A DNA stretch of 64,000 nt, taken from Bradyrhizobium diazoefficiens. Lineage in GTDB: Bacteria > Pseudomonadota > Alphaproteobacteria > Rhizobiales > Xanthobacteraceae. Of this stretch, positions 37,070 to 45,940 are shown one piece after another. Where the stretch lies: contig NZ_CP067100.1 of the NCBI RefSeq assembly GCF_016616235.1, positions 3,097,001-3,161,000 of the forward strand. The letters are read 5' to 3'. Position 1 is the first letter of the stretch; the number at the start of each line of letters is the position of its first letter. The notes below the pieces were generated by a model that worked only from the letters and a program-made list of their open reading frames with translations, had not been told where the DNA came from and searched no databases. The position numbers were made by a program, and so were the translations under genes.

Positions 37070-37300
37070 ATGAGGATTTTGGTCATAGCGGCCGCCGTGC
37101 TGGGACTGTCGGCTGTCCCCGCGGAGGCGCAGGGCCGCGGCAGAGGCCAGCCGAACGAAGGCGGGCAGAAGGCTGACAACAAGCCCAAAGTCGACGAGAA
37201 GGCCTACAAGGCCGCGCTCGATCGCATTCCGGAGCCCAAGGAAAAGTATGATCCGTGGGGCGGGGCTCGCCCCAGTGAGCCCGCCAAGAAGCCAAAATAA
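37070..37300 (+). CDS. Small secreted DPWGG protein upstream of the PQQ dehydrogenase
   Basis: The 76-residue protein has a signal peptide (to about residue 20, VPAEA-QGR) and a basic, disordered mature part carrying KAYKAALDRIPEPKEKYDPWGGAR. The same KAYK-x-L-x-x-IP-x-x-K-x-x-x-DPWGG-x-R plan recurs in the protein at 40583. The next gene starts one base after its stop, so it is probably translated together with the PQQ dehydrogenase. The function is unknown. Confidence 0.8.
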   Translation: MRILVIAAAVLGLSAVPAEAQGRGRGQPNEGGQKADNKPKVDEKAYKAALDRIPEPKEKYDPWGGARPSEPAKKPK

Positions 37301-37301
37301 A

Positions 37302-39398
37302 GTGAGGCGGGCGTTGCGCACCCGCTTGCATATGCTCGCCGCGCTCATCGTGCTCCTGTTGGTCGTGCGGCCATGCTCTGCCTGGGAGAGCTGGGGCGGC
37401 GATGCCGGCGGCTCGCGTTTCTCGCCGTTGCGGCAGATCACGCCCGACAACGTCGGCCAGCTCGTCCGCGCCTTCGAATATCACACCGGCGATCTCGCCG
37501 CGCGCTCGCCCGAAGTGATGCGGCGAACCAAGTTCGAGGCGACGCCGCTGTTCGTCGAGGACAGCCTGATCTTCTGCACGCCATTCAACGAGGTGATCGC
37601 ACTCGATCCCGGCACGGGTGCGCAGAAATGGCGCTACGATCCGAAGATCGCCACCAATCAGCGTCCCGCCAATCGCTATGTCTGCCGTGGCGTCACCTGG
37701 TGGGTCGATGATCAGGCGCCCGCGAATGCCGCCTGCCGATCGCGGATCTTCATGGGCACCAACGATGTCCGCCTGATCGCGCTCGATGCGAGAACGGGCA
37801 TTCCCTGTGCCGATTTCGGCAATAGCGGCGAGATCAAGCTCGATATCGGCATGCCACTGGACTGGCCCGGCGAATTCCAGATCACCTCGCCACCGGCGGC
37901 CGGCCGCGGTGTCGTCGTGGTCGGCTCCGCGATCGGCGATAACCGCCGCGTCGATGCACCGAGCGGCGTGGTGCGGGCCTTCGATGCGCGCACAGGCGAG
38001 GCGCGCTGGACATTCGAGCCGCTCAACCGCGAGGGCATCGAGGCCGGCCACGCCAACGTCTGGGCGCCGATGTCGGTCGACGCGGCGCGCGGGCTGGTGT
38101 TCCTGCCGACATCCTCCTCCTCGCCGGACTTTTGGGGCGGCAAGCGGCCGGGCAACAACGAGCACGCCAATTCGGTGATCGCGCTGCGCATCGAGACGGG
38201 CGAGCTCGTATGGGCCTTCCAGGCCGTGCATCACGACGTCTGGGACTACGACCTGGCAGCGCAGCCGACGCTGGCGCGTCTCGACAGCGGCGAGAGCCTG
38301 CGCGACGTCGTGATCCAGCCGACCAAGCAGGGTTTTGTGTTCGTGCTCGACCGCGATACCGGCAAGCCGGTCTGGCCGGTCGAGGAACGCGCGGTGCCGC
38401 AGGGCGTCGCGGAGGGCGAACGACTGTCACCGACCCAACCGTTCCCGACGCATGTGCCGGCGCTGACGCCGCAGACGATCTCGCCCGATGATGCGCTCTC
38501 GCTGCTGCCTGGTTTGCGTCGCTCGTCCTGCCAACGGCAGTTTGCAGACGCGCGCAACGAGGGACTGTTCACGCCGCCTTCGGTGCAGGGCACGCTGGAA
38601 TTTCCCTTCACCGGCGGCGGGGTGAACTGGGGCAGCGCGGCCTTCGATCCAACGGGCCAGATCCTCTACGCCAACACCAGCCGCGCCGTTCATCTTGTCA
38701 GGCTGATCCCGCGCGCGGAGGCGGCCGGATTCAATCCGCCGCCCGGTCATGATTTCGGCCAGCAGCGCGGCGCGCCGTTCGCGGTGTCGCGTGCGGTGGT
38801 CACGTCGCCGTTCGGCTTTCTCTGCAACAAGCCGCCCTGGGGCGAGATGGTTGCGGTCGATCTGAAGGCCGGAAAAATCCTCTGGCGTTCGACGGTCGGC
38901 ACCACCGAAGATCTGGCGCCGCTCGGCGTGCCGCTGCCCTGGGGCACGCCGCTCGTCAACGGGCTCGCCGTCACCGCAGGCGGTCTCGTCTTCACCGGCG
39001 CAATGGATGCCTATTTGCGCGCGTTCGATGCGCGCAGCGGCAGGGAGCTGTGGCAGGGCCGGCTGCCGGTGCCGGGGGTCGCCAATCCCATGACCTATCT
39101 GTGGAAGGGCGAGCAATATGTCGCGATCGGCGCGGGCGGTCATTCCGAGGCAGGCACCTCGATCGGCGACAGCGTCGTTGCGTTTCGCCTGGCGCGGCCG
39201 GGCGAAGGGCCGTCACTGTGGTCACGCACGATCGATCGTCCGGGCGGACGATTTGTTGCGGCATCGACAGCGATCGCTCTCGCGATCATCGCGCTTGTGA
39301 GCGCAGGTCTGTGCTGGCGACGCCGTCGCCGTATCGCGCCAACTCGATCGCGGGGTGGACGCGACGCGAACGCTCGTTCACACCACGCGCATTATTGA
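37302..39398 (+). CDS. PQQ-dependent dehydrogenase (glucose/quinate dehydrogenase-like), C-terminally anchored
   Basis: The 698-residue protein has a signal peptide with basic n-region RRALRTR, then a PQQ-type eight-bladed propeller: WGGDAGGSRFSPLRQITPDNV, VHHDVWDYDLAAQPTLARL, GGGVNWGSAAFDPTGQ and YLWKGEQYVAIGAGGHSE. These blocks match membrane glucose/quinate-type quinoproteins. It lacks the usual N-terminal membrane domain and instead ends in one membrane helix (AIALAIIALVSAGLCW) and an Arg-rich tail. The GTG one base after the previous stop was chosen; ATG at 37332 is the alternative. The substrate is unknown. Confidence 0.88.
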   Translation: MRRALRTRLHMLAALIVLLLVVRPCSAWESWGGDAGGSRFSPLRQITPDNVGQLVRAFEYHTGDLAARSPEVMRRTKFEATPLFVEDSLIFCTPFNEVIALDPGTGAQKWRYDPKIATNQRPANRYVCRGVTWWVDDQAPANAACRSRIFMGTNDVRLIALDARTGIPCADFGNSGEIKLDIGMPLDWPGEFQITSPPAAGRGVVVVGSAIGDNRRVDAPSGVVRAFDARTGEARWTFEPLNREGIEAGHANVWAPMSVDAARGLVFLPTSSSSPDFWGGKRPGNNEHANSVIALRIETGELVWAFQAVHHDVWDYDLAAQPTLARLDSGESLRDVVIQPTKQGFVFVLDRDTGKPVWPVEERAVPQGVAEGERLSPTQPFPTHVPALTPQTISPDDALSLLPGLRRSSCQRQFADARNEGLFTPPSVQGTLEFPFTGGGVNWGSAAFDPTGQILYANTSRAVHLVRLIPRAEAAGFNPPPGHDFGQQRGAPFAVSRAVVTSPFGFLCNKPPWGEMVAVDLKAGKILWRSTVGTTEDLAPLGVPLPWGTPLVNGLAVTAGGLVFTGAMDAYLRAFDARSGRELWQGRLPVPGVANPMTYLWKGEQYVAIGAGGHSEAGTSIGDSVVAFRLARPGEGPSLWSRTIDRPGGRFVAASTAIALAIIALVSAGLCWRRRRRIAPTRSRGGRDANARSHHAHY

Positions 39399-39640
39399 AC
39401 GAAAGCAAGGCCGACGCGCCGGTCGCTGCGCCATACGGGACGGCAATTCCGCACGAGATTGTCGCGCGCGATCGCGAGCGTGAACGATTGCGGCAGTGTG
39501 ACGGGCGCATCGAGGTCGATCGCCGCGCCGCCTTCCGACACGTTTCGCACGATGCACGCGATGCCGCCATTTTCGAAGGTGATCGTCCCGCCCTTGAAAA
39601 CGCGGTGACGCTGCGCTGCACGCTTCTCGATCATTGGCAT
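39392..39640 (-). CDS. PilZ domain protein
   Basis: The 82-residue protein is a single PilZ-like domain: an RxxxR-type start (EKRAAQRHRVFKGG), then the NVSEGGAAIDL segment corresponding to the (D/N)xSxxG motif, and a closing RVGLAFV strand. PilZ proteins bind cyclic di-GMP, though the short first motif here is not ideal. It overlaps the end of the convergent PQQ gene by seven bases. Confidence 0.85.
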   Translation of the reverse strand: MPMIEKRAAQRHRVFKGGTITFENGGIACIVRNVSEGGAAIDLDAPVTLPQSFTLAIARDNLVRNCRPVWRSDRRVGLAFVQ

Positions 39641-39754
39641 TCATCCATAATAATGATTGTGAAGTAGTGCATAGAAATTACGTTGAACTAAACTCAATAC
39701 TGGCGCTACTTGCGCAGCGCTTTAGATTTCGTTTACGACACGCGATTGTTCCGA

Positions 39755-40219
39755 TCAGCCCGGCAGCATCGCGAACGCGCTCGATACCATCGCCACCTGC
39801 TTGTTGTCGGTAGCCGAGAGCAGCGTGACGCGGCCAAAGCTCATGGTGCGTCCGAGCCGCACCACGCGCGCGTCGGCGAGCACATCCGAGGATGAGACCG
39901 CGCGCATGAAATGCGTGGTCTGGTCGACCGTGGTCATCGGGCGATAGCCCCGGTTAGCGGCGAGGTTCGCGATCACCATCGCAGTGTCGGCGAGCGCCAT
40001 CAGCGCCTGGCCGCAGACCACGCCGCCATTGCGGCACAGCCGCTCCGAGAACGGCATGCGCAGCAGCGCGCCGGGCTGCCAGTCCGGCGCATCTGCTGGC
40101 TGTTGGTACTCGATGCGCTCGACCGAGAGGTCGAGATCCTGGACCCAGGGCGCAAAGACCTCGCCGAGGATGCGTCTGGCCTCGGCGATGCCGAACTCGG
40201 CGTCTGGCTGCGATGGCAT
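39755..40219 (-). CDS. PaaI family thioesterase (hotdog fold)
   Basis: The 154-residue protein has the hotdog core with the catalytic-type segment GGVVCGQALMALADTAMVIA and TTVDQTTHFMRAVSSSDVLADARVVRLGRTMSFGRV, typical of PaaI/YdiI-like acyl-CoA thioesterases. A GGGAGGG site precedes the ATG. The substrate is unknown. It is divergent from the small lipoprotein gene. Confidence 0.9.
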   Translation of the reverse strand: MPSQPDAEFGIAEARRILGEVFAPWVQDLDLSVERIEYQQPADAPDWQPGALLRMPFSERLCRNGGVVCGQALMALADTAMVIANLAANRGYRPMTTVDQTTHFMRAVSSSDVLADARVVRLGRTMSFGRVTLLSATDNKQVAMVSSAFAMLPG

Positions 40220-40366
40220 TGCTGTCGTTCCCTCCCTTGTTGCCGGATGTTTCGGCTATTGTGCGCGCATCGGCGCGGCAAAGTCACCCGGTCCGGCGCC
40301 AAGCCCGTCGGCTTGAAAATGCCCGACTTCGCTAGGTATGATGCCTCGCTTGGGTACGGGTGGTCC

Positions 40367-40498
40367 ATGTTGCGTCGGTGTGTCCTGGTCTTTTGTCTGG
40401 CCGCGCTTGGCCTTGCTCTCAACGGGTGCACCAGATGCGGCCCGATCTGGGACGATTGGCTGCACGCGCCGAAATCGTGCAGATCGGACCGGTTCTAG
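40367..40498 (+). CDS. Very small lipoprotein-like peptide
   Basis: The 43-residue product starts MLRRCVLVFCLAALGLALNG and continues C-T-R-C-G-P-I-W-D-D-W. A basic start, a hydrophobic helix and the lipobox A-L-N-G-C give a mature peptide of about 22 residues with CGPIWDDWLHAPKSC, whose two cysteines could pair. GGGTGG precedes the ATG. Similar tiny lipoproteins occur in Bradyrhizobium as far as I recall. Confidence 0.6.
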   Translation: MLRRCVLVFCLAALGLALNGCTRCGPIWDDWLHAPKSCRSDRF

Positions 40499-40582
40499 CG
40501 AGCTATCGGGCGCGGCGGGGCCGTTGACAGAGATGACCAGACGCGGTTGATCCGCCCCTGATGAATGATCAAGGAGTGAGTG

Positions 40583-40882
40583 ATGAAGCTTTTCCGTATG
40601 GCGGCGGTGCTGCTGGCCGTGCTGGCGGGACCGGCCTACGCGCAAATGCCCAATCTCAATTTGCTGCAGGAGGGGCCCAGCAAGACACCTGAGGAGAAGG
40701 CCGCGGATGCCGAGCGTGAAAAGGCCTACAAGGAAACGCTGAAGAAGATTCCGGACGCCAAGTCGTCCAACGACCCCTGGGGCGGCATGCGCTCCGATCC
40801 GCCGAAGCAGCCGGCGACGCCGAAGGCGTCGGCCGCAACCAGCGCGCCCAAGAAGACCAAGAGCGGCACGGCTGCCAACTGA
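40583..40882 (+). CDS. Small secreted DPWGG protein, second copy
   Basis: The 99-residue protein has a signal peptide (cleavage near AYA-QMP), then EKAYKETLKKIPDAKSSNDPWGGMR and a Pro/Ala/Lys/Thr-rich tail. It shares the KAYK...IP..K...DPWGG.R segment with the protein at 37070. AAGGAG lies six bases before the ATG. The function is unknown. Confidence 0.82.
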   Translation: MKLFRMAAVLLAVLAGPAYAQMPNLNLLQEGPSKTPEEKAADAEREKAYKETLKKIPDAKSSNDPWGGMRSDPPKQPATPKASAATSAPKKTKSGTAAN

Positions 40883-40987
40883 CGGCTGCGCGCCCCGAGG
40901 GCGGCCATGGCGCCTGCTGACGGGACTCCTCTTGATCCGGTCCGCTCCCTACATTGGGCCAAGCGTATTGCGTAGAGGAGGAAGGCG

Positions 40988-41242
40988 ATGGCCGACCGGC
41001 CGCGGGATCTCGCCGAACGGATGGCGCGCCGGCGCAAGGCGGGCGGCAAGCCGGGTGCAACGACCGGCGACGGCTTTCTGCGCGAGACCTTCACCCTGCC
41101 GCGCCCGGCGGCGCGGGCGAGGGCAGAAGCCTTCTTCGCCCGCTACCCCAAGGCCGGCTACATGAGCGCGGTCGAGACCTGGCGCGAACTGCCCGGCGGC
41201 GAGATCGAATTCACCATGCGACGCCTGCCCAGCGCGGATTAG
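40988..41242 (+). CDS. Small conserved hypothetical protein
   Basis: The 84-residue protein is Arg/Ala-rich with LAERMARRRKAGGKPG, then TFTLPRPAARARAEAFFARYPKAGYMSAVETWRELPGGEIEFTMRRL, a helical segment ending in a beta strand pair. It has a strong GAGGAGGAAG ribosome site. I recall similar hypotheticals in Bradyrhizobium; no function is known. Confidence 0.72.
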   Translation: MADRPRDLAERMARRRKAGGKPGATTGDGFLRETFTLPRPAARARAEAFFARYPKAGYMSAVETWRELPGGEIEFTMRRLPSAD

Positions 41243-41255
41243 GGCCAGACCCTCC

Positions 41256-41498
41256 TTACAAGCTCTCCTCAAAGGTTTCCGCGACGATCCGGATCCGGAA
41301 CACGGGCTCCTTGGCTTCGTCGAGCAGTTCTATATGCCATTCGGAGTTTGGCTGGAGCTTGCGGACGATGCCGGCCGCCATGTCGGCGCACATGCTGGTC
41401 ATCTCCTTCCAGGCCGAATTGCGATCGGCAAATTCCGTCGCCTGGTCCGCACAGCCGGAATAGCGGCCGTTCCGGATTCGAAAGAAGTAGAGTGGCAT
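41256..41498 (-). CDS. DUF6894-like small protein
   Basis: The 80-residue protein starts MPLYFFRIRNGRYSG and has EFADRNSAWKEMTSMCADMAAGI, then WHIELLDEAKEPVFRIRIVAET. This is the plan of the DUF6894 family, short rhizobial proteins with an (F/Y)F start and a helix between beta strands. The function is unknown. It is convergent with the 84-residue gene. Confidence 0.7.
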   Translation of the reverse strand: MPLYFFRIRNGRYSGCADQATEFADRNSAWKEMTSMCADMAAGIVRKLQPNSEWHIELLDEAKEPVFRIRIVAETFEESL

Positions 41499-41672
41499 GG
41501 CTGGCACCGATCACGCGTGACGGCCCCGCCCCAAGGCCATGGGCGCGCAGTGCAGTCCCAAACCGTCGCCGGATCAATTCCGGGCCGCTACGGACTTGCT
41601 GCGGTGCAAGTGTGCCATGCAGGCAGCGGCCCTGCTCGGCCGATTCGGGCCGCCTCATTCAGGCCGTCTCGC

Positions 41673-41861
41673 TCAAGCCGTCTCGCGTCCGATCGCCTTC
41701 AGCTCCCGGTCGATGCGCAGCTGCACCCGGCGGATCGCGAGCAGATCGATCTTGGTCTCGGTCTTGCCGGTCTTGACGGCATCGCCGATCCGGAACTGCC
41801 ATTGCCAGATTCCGGGAATCGCCGTCTTCGCGACGGTGAACTCGACGCCCCTGTGATTCAT
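41673..41861 (-). CDS. Small protein of unknown function
   Basis: A 62-residue product starts MNHRGVEFTVAKTAIPGIWQWQF after GGGAGGTGA. Its middle (DAVKTGKTETKIDLLAIRRVQLRIDREL) is helical. It looks like short Bradyrhizobium hypotheticals with beta-turn-helix layout. A longer frame upstream has no ribosome site. Confidence 0.65.
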   Translation of the reverse strand: MNHRGVEFTVAKTAIPGIWQWQFRIGDAVKTGKTETKIDLLAIRRVQLRIDRELKAIGRETA

Positions 41862-42292
41862 GGTCACCTCCCACGATTCACCTGCCTCACTGCCAAACAT
41901 GCTGGGCGTCATAATATTCCCGCGACAAGCGAAATCTGTCGGTAAGCTCCGGATAATTCACGGCTCTCGCGAGAGAGCACGCGCGTCGAAACAAACGAAA
42001 TCGGATTCCGAAAGAATGGCCCTGCGCGCGAAGCTGGAACTCCGTGGTTCTCCGACCATGAACAAAGTTCCGAAGCTGCAGCCCTGTGCGCCCGCGGTTC
42101 CATCGGGTGTCCATGGCTTTCATCGCCTGAATCAGGCGCGGTTCCATCGCGCAAGCGGGAACCGCAACGAGCGCCGCACGGCCAATCGAAGGAACAGGAA
42201 TATCGCTGTGTTTTCCACTTTTGCGTGTCGCGCATCTATGCTCTGCTTACAGCGACAATCAGTTCGGGCGCGATGTCGCGAAAGAGGAAGGC
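41862..42292. other. Gap without a supported gene
   Basis: Several overlapping frames are open on both strands, but none has a good ribosome site and protein-like composition together. No repeat or promoter stands out. Confidence 0.4.
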
Positions 42293-42529
42293 GTGAGCTG
42301 GCTGAGACATCTTGTGCTGCGCTGGGGCGCGCGGAATTTCTCGCTGGCCTGTCCTCATTGCCGGCATCCTGCATCCTCACCGACGTTCAGGCGCGCGCGC
42401 TTCATGCTCGGTGAAGAAGAACTCGTCTGCGAAGAATGCGGCGAGGCCAGCGTGGTCACGTTCTGGCGTTTCGAAGGACTGTCGTGCCGGTCCGATCGCA
42501 CGCGAGCAATTCCCCACTCCCGACACTGA
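42293..42529 (+). CDS. Small zinc-ribbon-like protein
   Basis: A 78-residue product starts at GTG with GAGGAAG before it: MSWLRHLVLRWGARNFSLACPHC, then VCEEC about 26 residues later. The two CxxC pairs suggest a zinc ribbon. The last 18 residues look unstructured. An ATG 24 codons earlier is open but has no ribosome site. Confidence 0.55.
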   Translation: MSWLRHLVLRWGARNFSLACPHCRHPASSPTFRRARFMLGEEELVCEECGEASVVTFWRFEGLSCRSDRTRAIPHSRH

Positions 42530-42573
42530 TCGACGCCCGCGATCTGCGCCTTCGCGCTCCGCCTGAAGCGGGA

Positions 42574-42606
42574 AGAAAAAAACCCGCTTGGAGAGCCAAG
42601 CGGGTT
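42574..42606 (-). terminator. Strong minus-strand terminator
   Basis: AACCCGCTTGG / CCAAGCGGGTT with loop AGAG is followed on the minus strand by seven T residues. No protein gene on that strand ends near it. Confidence 0.75.
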
Positions 42607-42720
42607 AAAGGTTATTGGAGGCTGAGGTGCTGGGCTGCAACACCATAGCCGGGTGACCCTAACGGCCTCAGCTTACGGCAGCCTGACATGCCGACGAATC
42701 GCGCTCGCTCCCTGGAATCC
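42607..42720 (-). ncRNA. Possible small RNA between two minus-strand terminators
   Basis: Read on the minus strand, the segment between the two terminators has a closing stem GCTGAGG / CCTCAGC with two inner hairpins (GGG-TCA-CCC and GGTG...CACC) and then the strong terminator at 42574. No protein frame fits. A separate small transcript would explain why a terminator stands here. I could not identify the family or a clear promoter. Confidence 0.35.
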
Positions 42721-42721
42721 G

Positions 42722-42748
42722 AAAAAGCCCCGCTCGGGGCTGAGCGGG
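42722..42748 (-). terminator. Second minus-strand terminator
   Basis: CCCGCTC / GAGCGGG (alternatively AGCCCC / GGGGCT) is followed on the minus strand by GCTTTTTC. It would end any transcript arriving from 43297-43506 or a nearer unknown promoter. Confidence 0.6.
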
Positions 42749-42921
42749 CACGCGCCTGACGGCCGCACCGCAAGCCGCGCGTCAGGAGGCCGCAGACTGG
42801 CCCCGCACAGGTCCCAATTTGGCCATCCGATCGCACAACTGGAGCCACACCCCTCGGCGAAATTCCGTTCCTTCGGCGCAGCCATGGGGGAAACGTGGCA
42901 CGCCGGGAATGGGGTAGCATC

Positions 42922-43011
42922 ATGGACAACGTAGAGCGGTCATTCGCCGCCGCGACGGCGGCTGGCTTTGTCGTGCTGGTGATCGGCATCGTGCTGCTGG
43001 CGCTGTTTTAG
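42922..43011 (+). CDS. 29-residue single-span membrane peptide
   Basis: MDNVERSFAAATAAG is followed by a 14-residue hydrophobic run (FVVLVIGIVLLALF) to the stop. GGGAATGGGG lies before the ATG. The compact one-helix design is typical of small membrane proteins, but so short a frame can arise by chance. Confidence 0.4.
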   Translation: MDNVERSFAAATAAGFVVLVIGIVLLALF

Positions 43012-43296
43012 GGCGGCCGTGCCGGATGGGCCGGGCCGCCGTGCCCGCAGCAGCGAGCCCTCATGCCCGCAGCATGATGCCCACGGCATGGCGGCTTTCA
43101 AAAAATTGAAAAACAACCCCATGCACAGTAGGCCGCCCGGCAATTTGCTTGCCCGGTCAATGAGTTGCGATTGCGGATTTATGACGGCGGCCGCGGGTTG
43201 TCCTTGCCCGCGTCAGCGTCGGTTGAAGAAAGGGCGCCGCGAGATCGAGAATGACAACGACGGCGCGAAGGGCGCTGTCGGCGGATCGGCGAAAAA

Positions 43297-43506
43297 TCAC
43301 AGAGGCCGCCGGCTGGACGACCTTACCTTTTTGGGTAGCAGTCCCAAGACGAACCATTGAGCCGGGAAGATGGGGAAAAGCAGCGCTCCCCAGAGAAACC
43401 AAGCACGCCTGGATCGGCCTCTCTCTTGCGCAAAGTTGGCCGTTACGCGCCCGCACCAACTCATCAAGACGACAACAACCAAAACAAACATGATCGAGCC
43501 GAGCAT
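43297..43506 (-). CDS. Small membrane protein of unknown function
   Basis: The 69-residue product has an N-terminal membrane helix (LGSIMFVLVVVVLMSW), then a basic turn with ERGRSRRAWFLWGALLFPIFPAQWFVLGLL and a basic tail. GGGAG precedes the ATG. The RGRS-AWFLWG-LFPI-P-QW plan is one I associate with short Bradyrhizobium membrane proteins. Confidence 0.6.
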   Translation of the reverse strand: MLGSIMFVLVVVVLMSWCGRVTANFAQERGRSRRAWFLWGALLFPIFPAQWFVLGLLPKKVRSSSRRPL

Positions 43507-43651
43507 CGCAGGCTCCCGCTGATAGGTCTTTCGAGACGATATGGGATCGGCCCTCGCCGGCGATAGCCCCCGAACCGAAGCACTAGGCCACTCCCGGCAT
43601 CAACTTAGGCCACCCAGAGGCTAAAGCAGGCCAGCCCCCAAATCCGCAAAA

Positions 43652-43666
43652 GAACATATTGCGAAC
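43652..43666. promoter_or_regulatory. SOS (LexA) box of recA
   Basis: GAAC-N7-GAAC is the alphaproteobacterial LexA site (GTTC-N7-GTTC on the other strand). A third GAAC follows three bases on. It lies about 92 bases before the recA start. Confidence 0.85.
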
Positions 43667-43757
43667 AGAGAACAGATAGGGTACATTACTTTTATCGACG
43701 ACCCGCTGCCAATCGTTTGTCCCACACGCGAATCCTCGCCATAAGGAGCACGACCCA

Positions 43758-44846
<1,089 letters not shown>

Positions 44847-44875
44847 GTCTTACCGCGAAGATCTTTCGCGAGGAG

Positions 44876-44924
44876 CGGGCGCTGAGGACGTTGAGTTGCC
44901 GACGTCTTCGGTGCCCGTTTTGTT
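44876..44924 (+). terminator. Rho-independent terminator of recA
   Basis: A 15-pair stem (44876-44890 with 44903-44917, three G-U pairs) is followed by TTTTGTTG. It begins 29 bases after the recA stop. Confidence 0.8.
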
Positions 44925-44950
44925 GTGCGTTGTAGCGATCGGGTGGTGCG

Positions 44951-45930
44951 ATGAAGCGTCTGATCTTGACCGGCTGGGGCGGCGGCAGCGAGCTCGCTCG
45001 ATCGGGATTGGCCGAGATTGTCATACCGCTCCATTTTCAATTCGCGTGGGGACCACTCCCGCCGACGGAAAAGCTCTCGGCTTATTTCGCTGCCTACACG
45101 ACAGATCTTGGCCCGGCCGATCACTGGTCGGATTGGATCCGCTGGCCACGGGGCGCCAAGGGCCGCAAATTGTCGCTGGCCGAATTTTGCGAGCCGTATG
45201 ACGCGATCGAACTCTGGTTCGCAGCGACGGCCCAAGACCAGCTGCAACTCGTCTGGTTGCTCGATCACCTTAGCAGCTGTCCTGCGCTGGCGCAGAAGCT
45301 CGCGCTGCGATTGCTGGATTCCGATCCGATGTTCAGTCCCGGTTATGATTTCGCTAAGGCCGAGCCGCACATTCCCTTGGCGAAGGTGGGCGCAGAGGAG
45401 TTCGAGATCGCCAAATTGGCGTGGTCGGCCTACTGCTCGCCGTCCCCGGAGGCCTGCATCGATCTGCTTCACCGCGATCTGAGTGCCTTGCTGATGCTGC
45501 GGCCGGCCTTGCTCGAGCTTCTGGCAGAACTCCCGTCTCCATTGACCGGGCTCGGTACGACCGAGATGCGATTTCTGGAGATGCTTGCCTGGTATGCGAA
45601 CACAAATGCGTTGTTTCATTTGCGCTCGCTACGAGGCACGTACGTGTGGGGTGAGATCGAACTGGGATATTTGCTCGAAGGTCTCGCCCTTGGCCCCAAG
45701 CCGGCTGTGACCGGGCTGGGCGAGGAATTCGCACCATCGACCTTGGCAATCTCCGAGCCCGGCACGAAGTCTACCTCCGCAGCCGGCTGTCGCTCACCGA
45801 ATTCGGAAGGGCCGTGCTGGCCCATCAGGAAGATTTCAGCCGTCACAACCCGATCGATCGCTGGTGGGGCGGCACGCATTTGACCAATGATCGGTTGTGG
45901 CGCTATGGCGCTGTTTTGACGAAGCCCTGA
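44951..45930 (+). pseudogene. DUF1835-like paralogue 1, frameshifted near its C-terminus
   Basis: The first of three tandem paralogues. Residues 1 to about 258 follow the family (MKRLILTGWGGGSELARSGLAEIVIPL... TGLGTTEMRFLEML), then the frame runs into unrelated sequence and stops at 45883. One base is missing near 45722-45735: in the next frame the expected C-terminus appears at once (SRLSLTEFGRAVLAHQEDF, then RHNPIDRWWGGTHLTNDRLWR) and ends at 45930. Repaired, it would be about 326 residues, like its neighbours of 332 and 324. It may be a true pseudogene, a recent mutation or a sequencing error. The function is unknown. Confidence 0.75.
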
Positions 45931-45940
45931 GGCCACGAGC

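Noticed and set aside
41887..42147. An 86-codon minus-strand frame in an otherwise empty gap
   Set aside because: Arg-rich, no ribosome site and nothing recognisable; it may be chance.
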